Positions 16,361 to 22,906 of a stretch of DNA of 22,906 nucleotides are shown in pieces; within the stretch, counting starts at the first letter, position 1; the number at the start of each line of letters is the position of its first letter. A model generated the notes under the pieces. The model saw nothing but the letters and a program-made list of their open reading frames with translations, searched no databases and was not told the origin of the DNA. The position numbers were made by a program, and so were the translations under genes. Source of the stretch: Silene noctiflora (lineage: Eukaryota; Streptophyta; Magnoliopsida; Caryophyllales; Caryophyllaceae); assembly GCA_009801015.1 (NCBI GenBank), contig VHZZ01000084.1, forward strand, positions 110,391 to 133,296, in the 5' to 3' direction.

Positions 16361-18776
16361 ATGTCAAATTCAACAATTTCTCATCATATTTGGGGATTAA
16401 TTTTTCTATTTTTAGGGTTCATATCATTTCTGGGATTCATGTATGCTGCTGTAATTTCCAAGCTTCTTCCTCAATCAGAAAATCCCATTATCTCTGCTAT
16501 ACAATCTGACAGGTATTCATTTCATGAATTCATGTTATATTAACTTGAATCATTCATTTATTTTAATTTAATTGTGCTTGATTAGGTTATAATTATAATT
16601 TGTTCTTTGATTTGATTTGTATAATCGATTATCACAGCTTTGTTAGGTATTATCAGCGTTTATTTGTTTGTATTGTTATAATTCGAGAAGGGTAAGGCCG
16701 TGTACATTCGGAATTTCCAAGAATCTAGCTCTGTTGTGTTGTTAGTCATTAAATGCGAGGCTATGTTACTTTTACGCTTCACTTTGGTTGCATGTCATGT
16801 GGTGTGACACGCAGCAGTGTTCGAGCCCTGGGAACGCAGCAGTGTTGAAACTCATGAGGGAGAGCTTTACCGCCCTAGTGGTCCTACCCAGCTCGACTCC
16901 GGATTAAACCGGATGGTTTACACCAAAAAAATGTGGTGTGACACGCCAATATCTAGACACAACTCGATATTGAATGCTTTTATTAGACGGAAAATATAAT
17001 TTATACGACAAAATAGTCGACACCTAAATGTGTTCACTGATGCTTTTAAATTACTGTATGATGCAACTGAATTCAATGTTCCTGTATCCCTTGCGCGTAA
17101 TTAACTCGGTCCAGCTTCAGGTTTTTTTAGCTAAGCATTTCTTGTAATGGCATTGTAGAAATTGCCTTTGCAAGTGATGTTCAGTGCTCAGCTTTTTTCA
17201 CAGTTAGCGCGTTTTTCCTTTTCTGTAGCTAGAAAGAGGTTCCTCTTTGTTATAAGCAATTACGGAGTATGGTAGCAAGCGGGAGTAGATATAAACTCTT
17301 GACAAACTCTCTGAGGTTTCCGCTCAGAATCTTCACTTTAGTTGCATGTTAAAGGTCCTAATCCCAACACTGAGACAGCATTTTAACACTTCATCTTAGA
17401 CCAAATATAGCCGTATGCCCGTATCCACACTTGTAGAGTTGCAGCTGGATACTAGTGTTGTTTTGTGGTTCATCTACTAGAAGCTGAGAATAGGCCCTTT
17501 CTGAAACTTAGGGAAACTTAACGTTACCTGAATGATTTTATTGATGCTTTTAGGCTTTAAAATTGATAGATAGGGAGCATTGTTGCTTACAGTTTTAGTT
17601 TTTTTGACTGATAGATAACGTCTAGAATTGTAAGCACATAAAAGTTTGTTTGAGCAGTAAATAAGAATTAACGTTATTGTCGTCGCCTGAATATTGTATA
17701 ATGTAGTTCTGTTAAGTTCCTTGCATGGATGTAGGGGTTATTTTTTTGGATTTGCTTTTGAGCTACACCCCTTGCGAGTTATTAACTGATGTAACTGACT
17801 TCAAAGCTCCTGTACCATTTGCGCGTAAGTAACTGGGTGCATCTTTGGGTTTTTTTTTTTTTTGTTAAGCGTTTCTTGCTAAATTGTACAATGACAGTAT
17901 GGTATTGTAAAAATTGCCTTTGCAAGTGATGTTCATTGCTCGCTCAGCGTTCTTCTCAGTTAGCACTTTTTTCCTTACCTGAAGCTTGAAAGAGGTTCCT
18001 GTTCAAAGCAATTACGGAATGTAATAATAAGCAGGAGTAGATATTAACTCTTTGACAAACTCTCTGAGGTATCGTAGAATCACAAGGAGTCACCCAAAAG
18101 TACCATGGGTTTGGAGGGTGTATACTTCATTACTTTGTAGTAATACTCTATACACTGCTGGGATATGTTACTTCGACTCTTCACCTATAAGTTTGTCCGT
18201 GCCTTATCCCTGAAGCATCTAATAGGGTATTCCATTATTGTTATTGTTTAGCATTTTTTCTTAAACTTCTCTGTATTTAACTTTCAAAGAGTACACTTGC
18301 TAAAAATAATAAGATATATTTTTATTTTGTAGATGTTTTTCCGATCCCATGTTTCTATTTTGTTTCAGACTCCTCATGTCTAAAAGATTGAGTCTTGCCG
18401 GGTACAACACTTGGATACATACCCGTGTTCTGTACATAGATACGTACCCAAGTCCAACACTCGGTACTCGACATAGCTGCTTGGTCTGAGTATTTATGCG
18501 TTTCCTATGGTTGGTTGTGATATAGTCAGTGCTAAATGCTAATGTTTTAACCGTGTAAGAATTGATTTCTGTGAATTTGAACCAGTCATAACCTTAGTAT
18601 GTTAATATTTCTCGAGCCAATTTTATAATTTTCTTAAATATAGTCTCTATATAATTACAAATTCACATGTTGTTCCATCCAGATATTACTGCTTCTTGGT
18701 GCCACTATCGCTCCCAATCCTTGTCATTGCTGTTTACTTCCATTGGCTCAGCATGAAACTCTTCAAGCATGCATGA
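16361..18776 (+). CDS. PIGY: Phosphatidylinositol N-acetylglucosaminyltransferase subunit Y (PIG-Y), 2 exons
   Basis: Small membrane subunit of the endoplasmic-reticulum GPI-GlcNAc transferase, which adds GlcNAc to phosphatidylinositol in the first step of GPI-anchor synthesis. Exon 1 is 16361-16512 and exon 2 is 18683-18776; the GT-AG intron of 2,170 bp is phase 2, rejoining at QSDRYYCF. The product is 81 aa, close to human PIG-Y (71 aa). There are two predicted membrane helices, residues about 9-33 (IWGLIFLFLGFISFLGFMYA) and about 52-73 (CFLVPLSLPILVIAVYFHW). The C-terminal signature LPILVIAVYFHW followed by MKLFKHA parallels the human C terminus, which ends in IKLFRHN. Because the protein is so short, exon 2 (31 codons) is easily missed by gene finders. 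The intron carries a SINE (16797-16945) and a duplicated segment (17060-17331 and 17788-18082). I am fairly sure of the family; it rests on the C-terminal match and topology. Confidence 0.85.
16797..16945 (+). mobile_element. SINE insertion in the PIG-Y intron with 15-bp target duplication
   Basis: ATGTGGTGTGACACG is repeated exactly at 16797-16811 and 16931-16945 and brackets a 119-bp body (16812-16930). The body holds a pol III B-box match GTTCGAGCC (16819-16827), close to its start, and ends in TTTACACCAAAAAA. A tRNA-type B box, an A-tailed 3' end and a 15-bp duplication are diagnostic of a SINE mobilised by LINE machinery. No A box precedes the B box inside the element, so this copy is probably 5'-truncated. 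The 60-codon frame across it is not a gene. Confidence 0.85.
17060..18082 (+). repeat. Intronic duplication (17060-17331 and 17788-18082)
   Basis: Both copies run in the same order: gatg(c/t)aactga.ttcaa, ttgcgcgtaa, then ttgcctttgcaagtgatgtt, gaaagaggttcct, caattacgga and gacaaactctctgaggt. Identity is high in these blocks, with indels between them; the second copy has an extra block of about 20 bp near 17880. The copies are about 730 bp apart, so the original duplicated unit may have been larger, with the intervening part since diverged. Confidence 0.85.
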
Positions 18777-19660
18777 TCCTTCCGGCTACCTCACATCAAT
18801 GTCATTCAGTATCGTCTCATACTCTCACTTTCTGTGGACCAAATATGATAGGCTCCGGTTCCAGACCTTCCTTTTCTTCGAGCTTGCCACCAACTTCTGA
18901 CTGATGCATTGTTTTAACGAGATCCAATGATTTCGGCAGGATGGAAGGAAGCAGAACAGTAAAGCTCCTAATCCCATTGCCAGGTTAGAAGATGTTTTTT
19001 CCTGTTTGCACCATGTAATTTAGTTTCAACATTGCTGTATCCGTAGGAAACAACTTCTGTTATTAGCTGATGTAAGTGCACAAGGGATAGGTAACAAAAT
19101 ATTTACTGCTGATAATCGATAATTACAATTCCTTATCTTGAATTCCTTGCTATGATCGGTCTTCTGCATGTTTTGTTAGTTTGAGAAACATTTTGGTACA
19201 TGAAGATAGACGGTTCTGAAAGATCGAGATGAGAGCCATAGGACCATATCGACTTGACTGAAGTGGTAATGTGAATTTAGTTCAGGACAGTGATATATAA
19301 CTAACATCATCTGTACATCGAAAGCGATACAGCTCCTGATACCTGAATACTAGTACATTTTCACATGTTCCCCATCCCATTTCATAGCACATCCTTCTTA
19401 ATGTAATAGCATTACCGTCTCGAAAAGGTAATGTTCCCTCTAACAAAACACCACCCAGAATAGTATTTAGTGACTATACTCCCTATTGTGGTTGATTGAG
19501 GATTTCGACGACCTTCATCAGATGCATCATGTAAAGCAGTGGTGGTCTCTGGTGGCGCGGTGGAGGCTTGGAAGGTTAGTAGACTCTAAAACTCGCGAAT
19601 ATCTTTAAATGAATATGCGATGGTGGTACTGAAATTTAACGGGATTGATTAACCGGTTTA
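18777..19660. other. PIG-Y 3' UTR and intergenic DNA
   Basis: The first few hundred bases are likely 3' UTR. No coding frame, RNA gene or transposon end was recognised in the rest. Confidence 0.4.
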
Positions 19661-19667
19661 CGGTAAG

Positions 19668-19870
19668 CTAGCCCGACCCAAAAAATGTTCTGAATGGTGT
19701 GACCTGAAACGTGACCCGATAAATCGAAAATGATTTAGTTAAGGCAAAATCTCGACCCGAAATGACCCAGAACGACCCGATCAAAATTATCTGATTTGGA
19801 CTGAACCGGCCTAAAAATGGCCCAAAAAAATTTTGACCCGAAAATGACCCGACCCAAATGACCCATGTGG
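19668..19870. repeat. GACCCG-rich repetitive stretch
   Basis: Irregularly spaced GACCCG/GACCCA/ACCCGAA units resemble the subterminal repeats of the hAT MITEs at 1599 and 4826. However, no TAGACCTGTC terminus or target duplication is present, so this is at most a decayed or different element. The minus-strand 91-codon frame here results from the repeat. Confidence 0.5.
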
Positions 19871-20048
19871 GTGAGTGGGCCTTTAAAGTAGGGCCCAAAC
19901 ACCTTACACATACAAGTCGATTAAGTAAGGGATTGGCCCACACATGTGACCAATTTCAGAAGACTATTTATTTAGCAGATGCATCAATGTTGGTTCTTTT
20001 TTGGTGACCTCTAGTCTTTTTGTGTGTTTTATTTTGATCACGAATTCC

Positions 20049-20226
20049 CGTTTAAGACGGAACTGTCCGTTTTAAGCTTAAGACGGGTTAAGTAGTGACC
20101 CATTTGTATAGATAAGACAAAGAACTTGTTATTCTCAAGACATTTTTTTTTTATATTATCCTTACAAGTAGATACTAGTTGACCAGTCTTAAAACGGATC
20201 AAGACGGATATATCCGTTTTAAGAGA
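20049..20226. mobile_element. Foldback MITE with TTTAAGACGG/CCGTTTTAAG arms
   Basis: The left arm (20049-20090: GTTTAAGACGGAACTGTCCG, then TTTTAAGCTTAAGACGGG) pairs imperfectly with the right arm (20178-20224: GACCAGTCTTAAAACGGATC, then AAGACGGATATATCCGTTTT). Each arm itself is partly palindromic around TCCGT/ACGGA. It is about 175 bp and non-coding. Its tips resemble the elements at 2401 and 22298. Confidence 0.7.
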
Positions 20227-20738
20227 GACTTATTGTTGGTATTTTGATTATTATTTGATTTGATGTGAATGTGATGGGATTGAGGTAGGAACGAGAGGAC
20301 AATTCATCAATTCCGACTTTTGATCATCATCTCTTATATTCATCGTATGTTTAAAGATAATACGATGATAATTGAAAATGACTCGAAAAGTCGTGAATTC
20401 TTGTAAACCTGAAATAACCCTGATCGAGCTAGTCTACTTGTACAAAACCCGGTTGCCTTGTTTGCCATGTCTGCACAAAACCTGAACAACAGTCTCCTTT
20501 TAGACGACTCATTTTCAGCTAAACGTGACCGCTTTTTGACAAAAAGTTGGCTGAATAACAAACACTAGTTACAACATTTTGTCGTTAAATGGTCATATTT
20601 TACTGTAAAAATGATCACATAAGACCGTCTGAAATGAGAACTAGTAAAACCTGAAACAAGCCTAGGTTTAACCCTTACTTAAGTTTCATTTTGTCGTTAA
20701 ATGATCATATTTTACTATAAATTTGCACAAGAGCAATC
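20227..20738. other. Intergenic DNA with a duplicated 35-bp sequence
   Basis: A 35-bp sequence (cattttgtcgttaaatg, then tcatattttact.taaa) occurs at 20575-20609 and 20687-20721 with two mismatches, separated by a segment containing agaccgtctgaaatgag. The 73-codon minus-strand frame at 20340-20561 shows no recognised motif. Confidence 0.5.
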
Positions 20739-21010
20739 TTGTGGAATAATTGTGATCTGAGTCCATGCGTTATAGACTTCGAACTTATCACTCTCGAAGT
20801 CTCTGGTGAATTACCTTGTATAGGTGGTTTACACGCTATCACGTATACCCTAAGATTTACCCAATACGCACTAAAGATAACAGCCGCGGGTTTCTTCGTA
20901 AAAAAGGAAAAAAAGGACCGTACAGCGTCCAGTCAAGATTGACCAAGCCACTAAGACAGTTTCCCTCCAAATACAAGAATGGTGGGTTTCAATGTCGTCT
21001 AGTGTGCCAT
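20739..21010 (+). other. Unidentified moderate-GC stretch, possible retroelement remnant
   Basis: Less AT-rich than its surroundings, with two overlapping plus-strand open frames and the phrase agataacagccgcgggtttc. The character suggests a piece of a degraded LTR element or other repeat, but I could identify no primer-binding site, polypurine tract, terminal repeat or protein domain. Confidence 0.25.
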
Positions 21011-21049
21011 TTATTATTTATTTATCTTTTTCATTTTTTATCACAAATA

Positions 21050-21275
21050 AGATTATACATCCAGTTGTATATAAGCATTGTACAACCAAGGTGTAAGTAT
21101 CCGAGCTTATGTGTATTTTTTCTGAGCTAATTCAAGTTTATAGTTTTATTGTGTAAATGGATGAGTTCAAATACTTTCTAATAAAGCTCATATTCTTTTA
21201 AATAAAACTCGAATACTTTATTACAAAACTCAGATTCTACACCGTACAACTGGTACATCTGGTGGTATACTCCAT
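21050..21275. repeat. Possible decayed inverted-repeat element with gagctt motifs
   Basis: tacatccagttgtata (21056-21071) is loosely inverted as gtacaactggtacatctgg (21244-21262). The interior has gagctt/aagctc motifs and TTTATT/AATAAA runs. Related phrases (atgtgtattttttctgagct) recur at 21107-21126, 22719-22738 and 22771-22790. Confidence 0.4.
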
Positions 21276-22281
21276 GAATTGCTATGTTTGTCAGATTGCA
21301 GACTGTCTTTAATTACCACTCTTTTTTAATACAATAATATAATAATCTCTAATATATTACTTCTATAAGGTATGTTATGAAACGGTTTTACGATAAAATT
21401 TGTGTAATTCTTGACTAATTCGAGCAATTGTGGTTGAGTTATAAGAAACCGAGTAAATATGTGAAGGTATTAATTTCACGAAAAGGGTTTGGTATTCTAA
21501 GTCCTTGTTCTTTCGAGTTAATTTCAGGCCACTTCAGTTTAATTAAGTATTATACTTAAATTAACTTGTATTTCAGCTTTATTTAGTTCAGTTTAGCTAT
21601 ATTTAGTTCAATTCGTGAAAATATATTAATGTGTGATCTTGTTTAATTTGTCTTTACGAGTACATTAAAAATATCTAACTTTTATAATTTTAGCAAATAC
21701 GTGACTAACGATATTTACCGCGTAAAATACGCGTTGGCAAACATGAAATAAACAAAGTGGTAGAGTGGAGTTGAATGGAGGAAGTACTAAATAATTATCA
21801 TATCCTTTTACGTAATTTTATCAAATTCAGTTACCTTTCTAGTTAGTTTGTCAAACATCTTTTTATATAATCAGCTATCTTATCCGTTCTTAATTTTCAA
21901 TTACCTTATCAGTTAGTTTTTCAGGTTTCAATTAGCTTTTCAGTTTTCAGCTACTTTTTCAGTTAATTTTACCAAACAGAGCCTAAGTATGTAGCTTGGT
22001 TTTAAAAAAATAAAATAAAGTTTACGATTGGAGGAAAATTTTATTATTGGATCCATAAAGCTAGAAAGTATTGTAGCCAACCGTTGGAGCGGTATGTAGT
22101 AGTAGAGCAAAATAGCTTTAAAAAATGCATTGTCAAATCAAGCTACAACGGGCTGTATCTGTCCATTAATGATGCTTTAAATAAGCTGAACTGAGCTGAA
22201 ATTAAGCAGAACGAAACTACGGCTAGAGGTTCACTCGAGTCTCATTTTGTTATCTTTTAGTGCCATAATAATAGTAGTATT
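21276..22281. other. AT-rich intergenic DNA
   Basis: No gene was recognised. It includes a MITE-end-like phrase near 21371 (atgaaacggttttacg), a run of TTTCAGTT/TTAGTT-type repeats at about 21820-21965, and accaaacagagcctaagta at 21970-21988, which resembles the right end of hAT-like repeats; its left end was not identified. Confidence 0.35.
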
Positions 22282-22490
22282 AACTTGCATTCTTACAGTG
22301 ACGGACAATATCCGTTACAAGTTTGTGACGGGTCAAATATAACCCACTTGGCCACTTGGGTAGATAAAAACAAGTAATTTGTGATTCCCTAGATACTTAC
22401 TTTTGTCTTATCTATCCAAGTGGACAATACTTAACCCGTCACAAACTTGTGACGGATATACCCGTCACATAACAAACTTGCATTCTTACA
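22282..22490. mobile_element. Foldback MITE (22298-22468) bracketed by a 16-bp direct repeat
   Basis: The left arm (22298-22352: GTGACGGACAATATCCGTTA, then CAAGTTTGTGACGGGT and CCACTTGG) and right arm (about 22421-22468, ending CACAAACTTGTGACGGATAT then ACCCGTCAC) are close inverse complements over about 50 bp. The element, about 171 bp, has no coding capacity. aacttgcattcttaca flanks it at 22282-22297 and 22475-22490; the left copy abuts the element while six extra bases (ataaca) separate the right copy. The direct repeat is either a target duplication with untidy junctions or a local duplication. Confidence 0.75.
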
Positions 22491-22906
22491 TCTTAATACA
22501 CAGCTGAGTAATGAAATTTGTTTGGTGTTTGGCATACAGTTGCTTTTACTTAATTAAATTCTGAAAACAATTAATTGGAGAAATTAATCTGAGAATACTA
22601 GAATACATAGTTGACTTCTCTATTTTTTATCAATGATAATTAGTACTATGTCCTCGTCGCAAGAGAAAAAGGAACCTACATCGGATGTATTACCTCAGAT
22701 TTTACTTGTTTTTGAGCATATGTGTATTTTTTATGAGCTTATTACCTATAATTTAATTTGTTTTTTAGCATATGTGTATTTTTTCTGAGCTTGTTAAAGT
22801 TTATAAGTTAGATTTTAATTTTTTTTCCGTCAAAAATCAAATTTAACTAAGTTTTTATGTAATGTTTTTGAGTTTTATTATAATTTTTTGAGCTTAATAT
22901 TTTAAT
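22491..22906. other. AT-rich DNA with repeated gagc(t/a)tatgtgta phrases, runs off the window
   Basis: Two copies of agcatatgtgtattttt.(a/c)tgagctt occur at 22714-22739 and 22767-22792, 53 bp apart, related to 21100-21126. No gene was seen. The repeat may continue beyond the window. Confidence 0.4.

Noticed and set aside
19668-19943. GACCCG-rich stretch considered as a third hAT MITE copy
   Set aside because: No TAGACCTGTC terminus and no 8-bp duplication could be found, and the core differs from the two true copies.
20340-20561. Minus-strand 73-codon frame
   Set aside because: Some balanced composition but no family motif, no partner exon and no recognisable start context; not called a gene.
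1-22906. CRISPR arrays, bacterial operons, phage or viral genes
   Set aside because: None were seen; the direct repeats present are few, irregular and fit plant transposons and local duplications.
1-22906. tRNA or rRNA genes
   Set aside because: The only tRNA-like signal is the B box in the SINE at 16819-16827; no complete cloverleaf was recognised by eye.

Overview
This is an AT-rich nuclear segment of a dicot plant. Five recognisable plant genes have GT-AG introns, long repeat-laden intergenic stretches separate them, and there are several kinds of small DNA transposon plus a SINE. Short motifs such as tactccgta and the style of the SINE and MITEs hint at Caryophyllales (amaranth/chenopod/pink relatives), but that placement is inference only. 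No bacterial, viral or organellar gene was recognised.

Layout. (1) 1-688, + strand: the last three exons of a chromomethylase-type DNA cytosine-5 methyltransferase (CMT3/CMT1 clade), cut by the window edge. (2) 2489-4340, - strand: a complete six-exon NADPH-dependent reductase of the cinnamoyl-CoA-reductase-like/phenylacetaldehyde-reductase group of extended SDRs (339 aa), bracketed by two inverted copies of one hAT-type MITE (1599-2130 and 4826-5404), each with a perfect 8-bp target duplication. A decayed exon of a related reductase lies at 5985-6143. (3) 7808-9586, + strand: a two-exon SPRY protein matching TRAUCO/ASH2R, the plant Ash2 subunit of COMPASS-like H3K4 methyltransferase complexes (426 aa), with a Stowaway-like MITE about 350 bp upstream. 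(4) 13597-14709, + strand: a single-exon F-box protein (370 aa). A compact Helitron (12712-13311) ends 285 bp before its ATG, and degenerate tandem copies of its own 3' end follow it. (5) 16361-18776, + strand: a tiny two-exon gene for the GPI-GlcNAc transferase subunit PIG-Y (81 aa), whose 2.2-kb intron holds a SINE with a 15-bp target duplication and an internal duplication of about 280 bp.

The rest (about 9.6-13.3 kb, 15.1-16.3 kb, 18.8-22.9 kb) is intergenic and UTR sequence containing several foldback MITEs that share tips related to TATCCGTC/CCGTCTTA, microsatellites and short direct repeats. The genes do not form a pathway; they are ordinary neighbours on a plant chromosome. The CMT and ASH2R genes both act on chromatin (non-CG DNA methylation and H3K4 methylation), but their proximity is most likely coincidence.

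I found no convincing new multigene system. The most informative observations are structural: the inverted MITE pair enclosing the reductase, tandem re-duplication of the F-box gene 3' end, the Helitron terminus in the F-box promoter region, and the datable SINE insertion in the PIG-Y intron.
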